A stretch of DNA of 13,833 bases, from the NCBI GenBank assembly GCA_900545835.1, contig URBB01000050.1:1-13833 (forward strand). Direction: 5' to 3'. Origin of the DNA: an uncultured Collinsella sp. (GTDB taxonomy: Bacteria; Actinomycetota; Coriobacteriia; Coriobacteriales; Coriobacteriaceae). The number at the start of each line of letters is the position of its first letter. Position 1 is the stretch's first letter. Below, piece by piece: positions 1 to 7,546 of this stretch. The position numbers were made by a program, and so were the translations under genes. The notes below the pieces were generated by a model that worked only from the letters and a program-made list of their open reading frames with translations, searched no databases and was not told where the DNA came from.

Positions 1-40
1 CTCTCCGTCGTCGGCAGCGTCAGATGTGTATAAGAGACAG
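1..40. other. Untrimmed Nextera P5-side adapter (not genomic)
   Basis: Bases 22-40 are the 19-bp Tn5 mosaic end AGATGTGTATAAGAGACAG. Bases 8-21 (TCGTCGGCAGCGTC) are the Nextera read-1 tail. Bases 1-7 (CTCTCCG) look like the last seven bases of an 8-nt i5 index; from memory they fit TCTCTCCG, known as S511. The arrangement index, tail, mosaic end, insert is exactly that of a library molecule. This segment is synthetic and should be trimmed. An apparent plus-strand reading frame that starts at 26 begins inside the adapter and is an artefact. Confidence 0.98.
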
Positions 41-459
41 ACCGTGAGCATGGCGTCGAACGTCGTCGGCAGCAGCGCGCACTCGGTGCGGCCGCACCAC
101 TGGTTGGCGCACCAGCTAACAACCGAGCAGGTTGCGGCATCGCCAACGGCGACAACCAGATCGTCGCAGGTAATGCCGTTGGCAGACAAGGCGCCAAAGA
201 TAGCATCGGCATCGGCCAACGTGGCACCAGCAGGCGAAACCTCGAGGACTAGCGGCGACACGGCAAAACCGGCGTCGACCAGCGCATGCTCGACGACCTC
301 ACCAAAACGCTCGGATGTGGCGTCGTTCCAAACCACCATCGCGCGCTTAGGCTTGCCCACAGCCGAGGCAAACATACGCGACAGCTCATCGAACGCGCCC
401 AATCCGACACGGACATCGACGCTGCGGTTTTGGAAATTGATCAGTTGGCGGCGAATCAT
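41..459 (-). CDS. aroB: AroB-like 3-dehydroquinate synthase family protein, 3' end cut by contig edge
   Basis: The ATG at 459 overlaps the aroK stop codon by 4 nt (ATGA), which indicates translational coupling. The frame stays open to the adapter junction at 41, leaving 139 of the roughly 350 residues usual for AroB. The family converts DAHP to 3-dehydroquinate with bound NAD and a metal ion, in the second step of the shikimate pathway. Residues 102-133 align without gaps to the canonical dehydroquinate synthase NAD-binding segment, ending in the conserved PTT (131-133). However, the expected GGG is replaced (VGDAAT), the GD of the next turn is changed, and the RG pair is inverted (CGRTE). 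The upstream GExxK motif is not visible either. Position after aroK supports the family call. It may be a divergent or non-catalytic paralogue. The missing C-terminal half, with the metal ligands, prevents a firm decision. Confidence 0.65.
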
Positions 460-989
460 AGCAGTCCACGCTCCAAAAGCATCTCGGCACAAAGGTAGGA
501 AACGTCCTCGAAGGACTTGTTGCGAATATCAAGGGTAATATCGGCGGCCTGGCGATACAGCGGACGGCGATGCTCAAACAAGCGCGCGGCATGCTCGGGC
601 GAGCGGAAATCGGGGCGCGTGTCGGACCGACGAATCTGGCGAATCGAATCCTCAAAGTCGCCCTCGAGGTACACGCACGTACCCATTTCGTGCATCAGCT
701 CAATATTCACCGGCGTCTCGACGATACCGCCACCGCACGAAACCAACAGACTGCGCTCGCTTTGGAGCGAACGGAGCGCCGAGGTCTCGAGCTCGCGAAA
801 ACGATCCTCACCCTCGGTCTCAAAAATCTCGGTTACCGACTTGCCGCAACGGCGGACGACTAGGCGGTCGGTATCGATAAAACGCCGCTTGAACATAGTG
901 CCGACGTTGCGCGCGAGCGTCGATTTGCCCGCGCCCAAAAAGCCGATAAAGAAGATATGGTCGCAGCCGTGTTTGGTGTGCTGGGACAT
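456..989 (-). CDS. aroK: Shikimate kinase
   Basis: A 177-residue cytoplasmic P-loop kinase that phosphorylates shikimate at the 3-hydroxyl using ATP, the fifth step of the chorismate pathway. All family landmarks are present: Walker A GFLGAGKST (16-24), the DTD shikimate/Mg site (39-41), FRELE with the substrate-binding arginine R65, the CGGG loop (85-88), the lid arginine R125 (TRPDF) and the late RRPLY arginine R142. Length is normal for the family. The ATG at 989 lies 8 nt downstream of the yqeG stop, with a GAGGAATAGG purine stretch upstream as ribosome-binding site. It is coupled to the AroB-like gene by a 4-nt overlap. Nothing suggests loss of function. Confidence 0.95.
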   Translation of the reverse strand: MSQHTKHGCDHIFFIGFLGAGKSTLARNVGTMFKRRFIDTDRLVVRRCGKSVTEIFETEGEDRFRELETSALRSLQSERSLLVSCGGGIVETPVNIELMHEMGTCVYLEGDFEDSIRQIRRSDTRPDFRSPEHAARLFEHRRPLYRQAADITLDIRNKSFEDVSYLCAEMLLERGLL

Positions 990-997
990 GACGAGAC

Positions 998-1495
998 CTA
1001 TTCCTCGCAGGGAAGGTCGCGCAGGGCCCGGCGCTCAAAGATACGGAAGATCTGCGTATACCACAGGTCCTGCGTGGCCTGCGGCTTTACCAGGATGGTA
1101 TCGACGCCGGCGAAGTTGCCGCTCCACACGTCCGTGTAGAGCTGATCACCGATCAGCACCGCCTCGTCGGCCGTGGCGCCGAGGCGCTTAAGACCCGCCT
1201 TGAGGGCAAACGGCGCCGGCTTCATGGCATGGCTGATGGCCTCGAGTCCCAGCTCGCGTGCTGATGCCATGACCTGGTCGCGATGCCAGTTGTTGGACAC
1301 CATGCACAGCTTAAAGCCTTTGGCGCGGGCGGTATCGAGCCAAGCGGAAACCGCGGCGGGAACCTGCTCGGTGTCGCGCGGCACCAGGGTGTTATCGCGA
1401 TCGAGCAGAATGGCGCGTTTGCCGTCGGCCCAAAGGGTATCAAGGTCGATGCGATCGACCGAGGCAACGTAACGTTTGGGGCTAAAAATCCTCAT
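998..1495 (-). CDS. yqeG: YqeG-family HAD-IIIA phosphatase
   Basis: A 165-residue HAD-superfamily hydrolase of the YqeG type. Some members act as phosphatidylglycerophosphatases; the substrate of this one is unknown. HAD motif I is DRDNT (nucleophile D32, acid/base D34). Motif II is the serine in VSNN (S67). Motif III is the lysine in MKPAP (K92). Motif IV is IGDQLYTD (D117 and D122). The frame is open further upstream, to 1720, but that stretch lies inside mltG. The ATG at 1495 is preferred because it sits 1 nt after the mltG stop and starts MRIFSPKRY just before the conserved domain. Its ribosome-binding site is weak (GGA about 8 nt upstream), so coupling to mltG translation is likely. No cap domain is visible. 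Confidence 0.9.
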   Translation of the reverse strand: MRIFSPKRYVASVDRIDLDTLWADGKRAILLDRDNTLVPRDTEQVPAAVSAWLDTARAKGFKLCMVSNNWHRDQVMASARELGLEAISHAMKPAPFALKAGLKRLGATADEAVLIGDQLYTDVWSGNFAGVDTILVKPQATQDLWYTQIFRIFERRALRDLPCEE

Positions 1496-1496
1496 G

Positions 1497-2888
1497 CTAA
1501 TTCCAAGACTGTTGATGCTCTTCGTAGGTTTGCGAGAAGTACTCCTCGTCCTGCGTAATGTAGAAATACAGGTCATCGGAGTCGGTCGGCTCAAGCGTGG
1601 CCTTGAGTGCCTCGAGCGACGGAGAGCAGATGGGCGTGGGTGGCAGACCCTCATGCTTATAGGTGTTATACGGACTATCGCTCTGTAGGTCGTCGGCGGT
1701 AACCTCACCGCCAGTGACATACATCATGGTCGCATCGCTGTTGAGATAACGCAGACCATCGAGCTTGCCGGCCAAGCGGTTGTAGAACACCGATGCCACA
1801 TGCGCGCGCTGATCGGCGTTGAGGCCCTCGCGCTCGACGATGGAGGCAAGGTTGACGATGTCGTAGTCTGACATCTCCACACCGTAGCGTTCCTTGATCT
1901 TGGCCTCGCAGCCGGCAAAGTCGAGCGACTTGTACTCGGCCTTAAACTGGTCGAGCATGGCGCGGATCACTTCATCGGCCGTGGGTGAATCGCCCAACGA
2001 ATACGTCTTGGGGAACAGGAAGCCCTCAAGCGAATCGTTCGCGGCATCTTTCAGGAAGCCATAGTCATTTACGTAGTAGGATGCCTTGGCCTGGTTAAGG
2101 AAGTCTTCCTTGGAAATGCTGTCATAAGCCTGTGCCACGCGGTCGGCTACCTGGTCTACCGTCAGGCCCTCTGGGATCGTAAGCGTATTGGATCCGGCAT
2201 TGGGACCCTCCATGAGCTGCTGGACAACCTTCGTCGCATCCATGAGCGTTGTAAACGAGTAGGTGCCGGGCTTGAGCGACATATCGGCGTTGAGCTTTTT
2301 CACCGCCGCATAATAATCCTTGGGATTTTCGACGATATGGTTCTCGGAGAGAATCGAGGCGATCGTGTCGCCCGAAGCACCGTCGGGAATCGTAATGGTG
2401 ACCTGCTGACCAGCCGTGACGTTCGCATCCCCACCGGTAAAGAAACCCTTGACGGCAGGCACGACAAAGAAGACGATCGCGACAAGTGCGAGCACCGCCA
2501 CCGCAGCGCCGATAATCATGGGCACCGGGGAGCTTTTCTTTTGCGTGCCACGGCGAGCATGCGTGTTGTAGCTCGAACGCGTCGCGGGAGCCACGCCGTG
2601 CGAGCCATGAGCGCGATGCACGTGAGGCTGCGATTGAGGGACCTGTGCGCGTTGCGTAGGAGCCTGCTGCTTAAAACGAGTGCCGCCACTGGGCTGCGCC
2701 GTGCGAGCAGTTGGCTGCTGATTCGTTCGCTGGGCGGGGCGGGCCGCATGCGAGGAGGGCTGCGCCGGACGTGCAACAGGCTGAGCCGGACGCGGCGTCG
2801 GCTGCACCGGACGCTGGCCTGCCTGGACAGGACGCGGCGCGGGCTGACCCTGGCGATTCGGCTGGCGCGGGTCGGAAGCGCTAGGCAT
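1497..2888 (-). CDS. mltG: Endolytic murein transglycosylase MltG (YceG-like)
   Basis: A 463-residue membrane-anchored lytic transglycosylase that cuts nascent glycan strands and so helps set glycan length. Residues 1-120 are a predicted cytoplasmic tail rich in Pro, Gln, Arg and Ala, with loosely repeated RPAQP/RPVQP units. A single transmembrane helix spans about 124-145. Next come a LysM-like segment with GxxxxxIA (about 165-205) and the YceG catalytic domain. The signature SIVEREG places the catalytic glutamate at E352 by comparison with E. coli MltG. VFYNRL (368-372), the NSDAT turn, SPYNTY (405-410) and GLPPTPI (414-420) follow. The ATG at 2888 overlaps the ruvX stop by 8 nt and has a strong AGGAGG about 7 nt upstream. 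The tail is much longer than in E. coli but is common in kind among actinobacteria. Confidence 0.95.
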   Translation of the reverse strand: MPSASDPRQPNRQGQPAPRPVQAGQRPVQPTPRPAQPVARPAQPSSHAARPAQRTNQQPTARTAQPSGGTRFKQQAPTQRAQVPQSQPHVHRAHGSHGVAPATRSSYNTHARRGTQKKSSPVPMIIGAAVAVLALVAIVFFVVPAVKGFFTGGDANVTAGQQVTITIPDGASGDTIASILSENHIVENPKDYYAAVKKLNADMSLKPGTYSFTTLMDATKVVQQLMEGPNAGSNTLTIPEGLTVDQVADRVAQAYDSISKEDFLNQAKASYYVNDYGFLKDAANDSLEGFLFPKTYSLGDSPTADEVIRAMLDQFKAEYKSLDFAGCEAKIKERYGVEMSDYDIVNLASIVEREGLNADQRAHVASVFYNRLAGKLDGLRYLNSDATMMYVTGGEVTADDLQSDSPYNTYKHEGLPPTPICSPSLEALKATLEPTDSDDLYFYITQDEEYFSQTYEEHQQSWN

Positions 2889-3309
2889 GCTGAACCTCCT
2901 CGTTTTTACGATCGAGCCACGTCTGTAAAAACAGGCTGGCGGCGATCATGTCAATCTTGCCCCTCATCTGCTTTTCGTTAAGTCCCTGCTCGCGCAAGAT
3001 GCGCTTGGCCTCTTGCGAGGACAGACGCTCGTCCTCAAACTCCAGCGGAAGATCGAGCTCGTCGGCAATCTTTTGCGCCACGGCGGCGACGCGCTCGGCC
3101 TGGGGGCCGGGCTCACCGGCCATGGTCAGGGGGCGCCCGCTTACCAGGATATCGGGCTCATAGTCCTCGACCAGGTAGCGAAACGTCTTTGCCATGCCAG
3201 TGACCTCGGCAGCCGGGAGCACCTTGACGGGCATCGCCATCTTGCCATCTCGGCTCGAGACGGCGATGCCAATCCTGGTCTCCCCTATGTCCAGCGCAAG
3301 TGCAACCAC
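2881..3309 (-). CDS. ruvX: RuvX/YqgF family pre-16S rRNA nuclease / putative Holliday junction resolvase
   Basis: A 142-residue RNase H-fold nuclease. E. coli YqgF processes the 5' end of pre-16S rRNA, and related proteins have been reported as Holliday junction resolvases. Three acidic residues expected at the metal site are present: D7 in LDIGETRIGIAVS, the DERL motif (D93, E94) and D120 in GKIDMIAA. The VSGRPLTMAG segment (56-65) is also typical. The start codon is GTG at 3309, giving an N-terminus (VVALALD) that matches the usual beginning of the family. Only 17 nt separate it from the alaS stop. The alaS-ruvX-mltG order is a common actinobacterial and firmicute arrangement and supports the call. 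Confidence 0.94.
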   Translation of the reverse strand: MVALALDIGETRIGIAVSSRDGKMAMPVKVLPAAEVTGMAKTFRYLVEDYEPDILVSGRPLTMAGEPGPQAERVAAVAQKIADELDLPLEFEDERLSSQEAKRILREQGLNEKQMRGKIDMIAASLFLQTWLDRKNEEVQHA

Positions 3310-3326
3310 AGTGACTTCTTAGGTTC

Positions 3327-5984
3327 TTAGGCGCCGAGCGCGGTCTTGGCGGCCGCGAGGGCATCGGCGATACCGTCGGCATTCTTGCCACCGGCCTGGG
3401 CCATGTTGGGACGACCGCCACCGCGACCGTCGACTAGGCCCGCTATCTGCTTGATCACGTTACCGGCGTGGAAGCCAGCCTTGACAGCGTCATCGGAGGC
3501 GGCGGCGAGCAGGGCCGGCGTGCCCTTCTCGGTCACGCTGGCGACCACGCAGGCAACGGGGCCGGCGACCTTCTGGTGCACGGTATCCCAAACGTTGCGC
3601 AGGTCGGCTGCCTCAAGGCCCTGGAGCTCAGCAACAACGAGCTTGTAGCCGTTAACCTCAACGGCACCCTCGATGGCGCTGGAGATGGCATCGGAGGAGC
3701 CACCGGTGAGCGCCTTCTTGAGCTTGTTGGACGTCTCGCGCAGCTCGGCCTGCAGGTTCTCCACGCGGGCGGGAACCTCGTCGACGCGGCACTTGAGCGC
3801 AGCGGCGGCGGCGTCAACGAGCGCGAGACGGTCAGCCATGTAATCGAGCGCGCCCTTGGAGGTCACGGCCTCGATACGGCGGACGTTGGAGCCCGTAGAG
3901 GACTCGGAAATGATCTTGAACAGGCCAATCTCGGCAGTGTTGGCGGCATGCGTACCACCGCAGAGCTCGCGAGAGAACGGCTGGTCCTCGGCGCCCACGG
4001 AGACGACGCGGACAACGTCGCCGTACTTCTCGCCAAAGAGGGCGACAGCGCCGGCGGCCTTGGCCTCGTCGATACCCATGACGCGGGTCACGACCGGCTT
4101 GGAAGCGAAGATCTGCTGGTTGACCAGATCCTCGACAGCCTTGAGCTGCTCGGAAGACAGGGCCTCGAAGTGCGTGAAGTCAAAGCGCAGGTGCTCGGGC
4201 GTCACCAGCGAGCCGGCCTGGGAGACATGCTCGCCCAGGACCTGCTTAAGGGCAGCATCGAGCAGGTGCGTGGCGGTGTGGTTGCGACGCAGGAAGCCAC
4301 GGCGCTCGGCGTCGAGCGCGGCGGTCACGGTAGCACCGACGGCCAGCGTGCCCTCGGCGACGTGCGCGACGTGGGCATACAGGCCGTTGTGGTTCTTGGT
4401 GTCGGCAACGGTCAGCGCAACGCCCTCGGCAGAAAGCTCGCCGGCGTCGCCCTGCTGGCCACCCATCTCGGCATAGAACGGGGTGCGATCGAGCACGACC
4501 TCGACGTCCTCACCGGCGGAAGCGGACTCGACGGACTCGCCGTTGCGCACGATGGCGACAACCTTGGCGCCCTCGATCACATCATTGTCATAGCCGTCGA
4601 ACTCGGTCGCGGCGACCTTGTCGGAAAGCTCGACCCACACGTCGTTGAAGCTGCCCCAAGCATCGCCCTTGGCGTTGGCGCGGGCGCGGGCCTTCTGATC
4701 CTCCATGCAGGCGGTAAAGCCGTCCATGTCGACATCGTGGCCAGCGGTGCCGGCGATCTCAACGGTCAGGTCGATGGGGAAACCAAAGGTGTCGTGCAGC
4801 TTAAAGGCAACGTCGCCCGGAAGGACAGCACCCTCGGCGAGCGCGGCCAGGGCCTCGTCTAGGTAAACGCGGCCGTTGTCGAGCGTCGTGGAGAAACGCT
4901 CCTCCTCGGAAGCGACGATGCCCTTGACGAGCGCGACGTTCTTGAGCAGCTCGGGATAGGCCTCACCCATCTGGGCGTTGACCTCGTCGATAAACTTGGT
5001 CAGGAAGGCACCCTCGATGCCCAGCAGGCGGCCGTGGAACACGGCACGACGGAGCAGGCGACGAAGGACGTACTCGCGGCCCTCGTTACCGGGAAGGATG
5101 CCGTCAGAAATCATAAAGTCGACGGCACGGGAGTGGTCGGCAATGATGCGCAGGGAGCGGCTGGCACCAGAGTAATCGTCGGCGTCATAGGTCTTGCCGC
5201 TAATCTCCTCACCGAGCTTGATAAGGTGCTGCATCAGATCGCCGTCGTAGTTAGCGGTCTTGTGCTGCATGATGGCGGCCATGCGCTCCAGACCCATGCC
5301 CGTATCGAGGTTGCGGTGCGGCAGCTCCGGCATGGAGCCGTCCTCCTGGCGGTCGTACTGGGTAAACACGAGGTTCCAAAACTCCAGGAAACGGTCGCAG
5401 TCGCAGCCGGGCTTGCAGTCGGGGCTGCCGCAACCGACCTCCTCGCCCATGTCAAAGTAAATCTCGGAGCACGGACCGCAGGGGCCGGTGGGGCCAGCGG
5501 CCCAGAAGTTGTCGTCCTCGCCCAGGCGGGAGATGTGGTCCTCGGCAACGCCCAGGGAGCGCCACACGTCGTGGGTCTCGTCGTCCTCGGTAAAGACGGT
5601 GAAGTACAGGCGGTCGAGCGGCAGCTTGAACTCCTTGGTGATGAGCTCAAAAGCCCAAGCGCAGGCCTGCTGCTTGGAGACGCCGCCAAAGGAGAAGTCG
5701 CCGAGCATCTCGAAGAAGGACAGATGACGGCCGTCCTCGCCGATGCAGTCGATGTCGTTGGTGCGGACGCACTTCTGGCAGGAGATCGCGCCGATCTCCT
5801 TCATGGTCTTCTTGCCCTGGTAGTACTCCTTAAACTGGTTCATGCCAGCGTTGGCAAGCAGCAACGAGGGATCGTCGGGAACAAGAGACGAAGAAGGATA
5901 AAGCTTAAGACCGCGCTCCTCAAAGAAGTTGAGGAACTTGGAGCGGATCTCGGCCGTAGTCATTGACGGGTAGTCAGCACTCAT
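3327..5984 (-). CDS. alaS: Alanine--tRNA ligase
   Basis: An 885-residue class II aminoacyl-tRNA synthetase that charges tRNA-Ala and clears mischarged Ser/Gly. The N-terminal aminoacylation domain begins TTAEIRSKFLNFFEERG and contains the FFEMLGDFSFGG segment (about 90-101). A cysteine-rich insert CGSPDCKPGCDC (about 185-196) precedes the FWNLVF strand, as in many bacterial AlaRS. RNLDTGMGLERM (about 224-235) follows. The editing domain has H569 and H573 in NHTATH, plus C675 and H679 in ELCGGTH, the four zinc ligands. The C-Ala domain has a GRGGGRP motif near the end. The ATG at 5984 is chosen because GAGGAG lies 9 nt upstream (5994-5999). A longer frame starting at 6074 would begin inside the terminator hairpin of the preceding gene. 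First gene of the left operon. Confidence 0.97.
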   Translation of the reverse strand: MSADYPSMTTAEIRSKFLNFFEERGLKLYPSSSLVPDDPSLLLANAGMNQFKEYYQGKKTMKEIGAISCQKCVRTNDIDCIGEDGRHLSFFEMLGDFSFGGVSKQQACAWAFELITKEFKLPLDRLYFTVFTEDDETHDVWRSLGVAEDHISRLGEDDNFWAAGPTGPCGPCSEIYFDMGEEVGCGSPDCKPGCDCDRFLEFWNLVFTQYDRQEDGSMPELPHRNLDTGMGLERMAAIMQHKTANYDGDLMQHLIKLGEEISGKTYDADDYSGASRSLRIIADHSRAVDFMISDGILPGNEGREYVLRRLLRRAVFHGRLLGIEGAFLTKFIDEVNAQMGEAYPELLKNVALVKGIVASEEERFSTTLDNGRVYLDEALAALAEGAVLPGDVAFKLHDTFGFPIDLTVEIAGTAGHDVDMDGFTACMEDQKARARANAKGDAWGSFNDVWVELSDKVAATEFDGYDNDVIEGAKVVAIVRNGESVESASAGEDVEVVLDRTPFYAEMGGQQGDAGELSAEGVALTVADTKNHNGLYAHVAHVAEGTLAVGATVTAALDAERRGFLRRNHTATHLLDAALKQVLGEHVSQAGSLVTPEHLRFDFTHFEALSSEQLKAVEDLVNQQIFASKPVVTRVMGIDEAKAAGAVALFGEKYGDVVRVVSVGAEDQPFSRELCGGTHAANTAEIGLFKIISESSTGSNVRRIEAVTSKGALDYMADRLALVDAAAAALKCRVDEVPARVENLQAELRETSNKLKKALTGGSSDAISSAIEGAVEVNGYKLVVAELQGLEAADLRNVWDTVHQKVAGPVACVVASVTEKGTPALLAAASDDAVKAGFHAGNVIKQIAGLVDGRGGGRPNMAQAGGKNADGIADALAAAKTALGA

Positions 5985-6030
5985 AGAGGGAATCTCCTCG
6001 GTTTCACATCGAAACAGTTCAAACGTAACG

Positions 6031-6058
6031 ATATTACCATCCCACCGCGCAAGTGCAA
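6031..6058 (-). promoter_or_regulatory. Candidate sigma-70 promoter for the alaS operon
   Basis: Reading the minus strand, TTGCAC (6058-6053) is followed by a 16-nt spacer and TAATAT (6036-6031), giving a leader of about 40 nt before the alaS ATG. The -35 overlaps the T-run of the upstream terminator. Both hexamers are imperfect (3/6 and 4/6 to consensus), so this is a plausible rather than firm call. The leader is too short for a T-box or other large riboswitch. Confidence 0.35.
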
Positions 6059-6086
6059 AAAAGAGGGCCGGCACAATGCCGGCCCT
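6057..6086 (-). terminator. Intrinsic terminator after the AI-2E transporter gene
   Basis: In the minus-strand transcript a perfect 10-bp GC-rich stem (arms 6086-6077 and 6073-6064; GGGCCGGCA core) with a 3-nt loop is followed by UC and six uridines (6062-6057). It lies about 50 nt downstream of the transporter stop codon and separates the sigma-factor operon from alaS. This is a textbook Rho-independent terminator. Confidence 0.93.
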
Positions 6087-6136
6087 TCAGCGAAATTGCA
6101 TGTTAGCGCGTATGAATATTAATCCGAATTACCCCG

Positions 6137-7546
6137 CTAGTTGTCATCATCGTCCATGGAGCCGTCGATGCCGGTTTTGGTGTCGTCGTCCGTATCGGAA
6201 TCATCATCCTTGGCGAAGGGGTTCTTGAAGAAACCCGTCGCATCGGGCTGCAGGCCCGAGAGCTTGATCCAGGGATTCTCGAGCTCGGGCTTGGGCATTG
6301 CCTGGGCCTCGGGCGCAGTCTCGTTGCCGATGAGCTCGGACTCGTAAATGAATGTATCGTCTCCAAGCGCGTCATAGGCGGCGACCGGATTGCCCTCGGC
6401 ATCGCGATACGGCGTGCCCTTAAACACGGCGCCGTCGTATGCCACAAGCTGGCGGCCGGTCTCATTCTCAAAGTAGTAGACGAAAATGCCCTTAAGGGCT
6501 GCGCACAGCGGAATGGCAATGATCATGCCAATGGGACCCATGAGCGCCGAACCAATAACGAGCGCCGTGAGGCTCATGATGGGATGCACCTGCACCGAGC
6601 TCTGCATAACCTTAGGCGAAATCACGTTATCGGTGACGTTTTGCGCGACCATCGTCACGATGAGCGCCCATAACGCCAACATGGGGCTGAACATGAAACC
6701 GAGCACTGTGGCGATTGCAGCGCTCACCCAGGGGCCGACGACCGGAACCAAATGCATAATACCGGTAAAGATGGCCATAAGCGCCGCATACGGATGACCG
6801 ATGATCATAAAACCGATAAAGGCGAGGAAACCGCCGCAGATGGACGTCACGACCATACCACGCATGTAGCCGCCCACCGAGCGCGACAGAATGGCGACCA
6901 TAAAGCGGTACGAGGTCTCCTTTTCCTGTCCGATAATGGTGCAAATCTCGTGGTGCATGCGAGGGTAGTCGCAGGCCATCCAATAGGCAAGCACCAGGCC
7001 CAGGAAGATGACGAACAGCTGCGAGGCCGTGTTGGTAATGAGCGGGAATACACCGCGACCGAGCTCGGCAGCGATCTGAGACACGTACTTCGATGCCACG
7101 GTGACAAGCGACGAAAGATTATCGTCCAAATACTCCTTGAGCGGCGTGTTGTTGAGCGTCTTGGCGTGTGAGATCATCTCATTGAGGTCGCCGCCCGCAA
7201 CGCGAAGCTGCGCGGGCAGACGGCTCAGGACTTCCATAATCTGGACGAACAGAATCGGCGACAGGATGCAGACAACGCCGACGAGCACCGCCACAACCAC
7301 GATGAGCGCGACAAGCGAACCGATGCCACGACCGACGCCGTGATGCTCGAGCCAGTTGGTGATCGGCGACATCACAAAAGCAATGATGGAACCGACAGCG
7401 AGAAACTCGATAACCGGCGCCAGGATGCCCATAAGGTTAAAGATGACAGCGGCGATAACGATGCAACCGACGACGGCCCAAATACGAAGCGTCAGAATGC
7501 GGACATCGCGCAGCATGCGGTCGGATTGTTGGGGGTGCTCATTCAT
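6137..7546 (-). CDS. AI-2E family (UPF0118) membrane transporter with acidic C-terminal tail
   Basis: A 469-residue polytopic membrane protein of the AI-2E/TqsA-YdiK-YtvI superfamily. Members have been linked to autoinducer-2 export, sodium/proton exchange or other efflux, and the substrate here cannot be told from sequence. Hydrophobic segments lie near residues 20-60 (two), 75-102, 168-192, 232-262, 265-283, 285-302 and 325-358, with a soluble region at about 105-165 between the third and fourth. Family-like features include the HLVPVVGPW segment (265-273) and NVISPKVM (307-314). Residues 365-469 form a non-membrane extension ending in an Asp-rich run (DDDSDTDDD, then DDDDN). The ATG at 7546 overlaps the sigma-factor stop by 4 nt, so expression is coupled to that regulatory unit. 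It is the last gene before the terminator at 6057-6086. Confidence 0.9.
   Translation of the reverse strand: MNEHPQQSDRMLRDVRILTLRIWAVVGCIVIAAVIFNLMGILAPVIEFLAVGSIIAFVMSPITNWLEHHGVGRGIGSLVALIVVVAVLVGVVCILSPILFVQIMEVLSRLPAQLRVAGGDLNEMISHAKTLNNTPLKEYLDDNLSSLVTVASKYVSQIAAELGRGVFPLITNTASQLFVIFLGLVLAYWMACDYPRMHHEICTIIGQEKETSYRFMVAILSRSVGGYMRGMVVTSICGGFLAFIGFMIIGHPYAALMAIFTGIMHLVPVVGPWVSAAIATVLGFMFSPMLALWALIVTMVAQNVTDNVISPKVMQSSVQVHPIMSLTALVIGSALMGPIGMIIAIPLCAALKGIFVYYFENETGRQLVAYDGAVFKGTPYRDAEGNPVAAYDALGDDTFIYESELIGNETAPEAQAMPKPELENPWIKLSGLQPDATGFFKNPFAKDDDSDTDDDTKTGIDGSMDDDDN

Noticed and set aside
26..538. Plus-strand frame of 170 codons at the left edge
   Set aside because: It begins inside the adapter and runs antisense to aroB and aroK. 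Both minus-strand genes have family motifs and linked start/stop codons.
3468..5966. Long plus-strand open frames (3468-4862 and 5034-5966) antisense to alaS
   Set aside because: They are complementary-frame shadows produced by the strong GC bias of alaS codons. Their translations are Gly/Ala/Val/Leu-rich with no domain, and alaS is complete on the other strand.
5985..6056. T-box or other riboswitch in the alaS leader
   Set aside because: Only about 70 nt separate the terminator from the start codon, too short for a T-box, and no T-box sequence is visible.
6057..6074. Upstream start for alaS at 6074, adding 30 residues
   Set aside because: It lies inside the terminator hairpin of the preceding operon and has no ribosome-binding site. 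The ATG at 5984 has a strong one.
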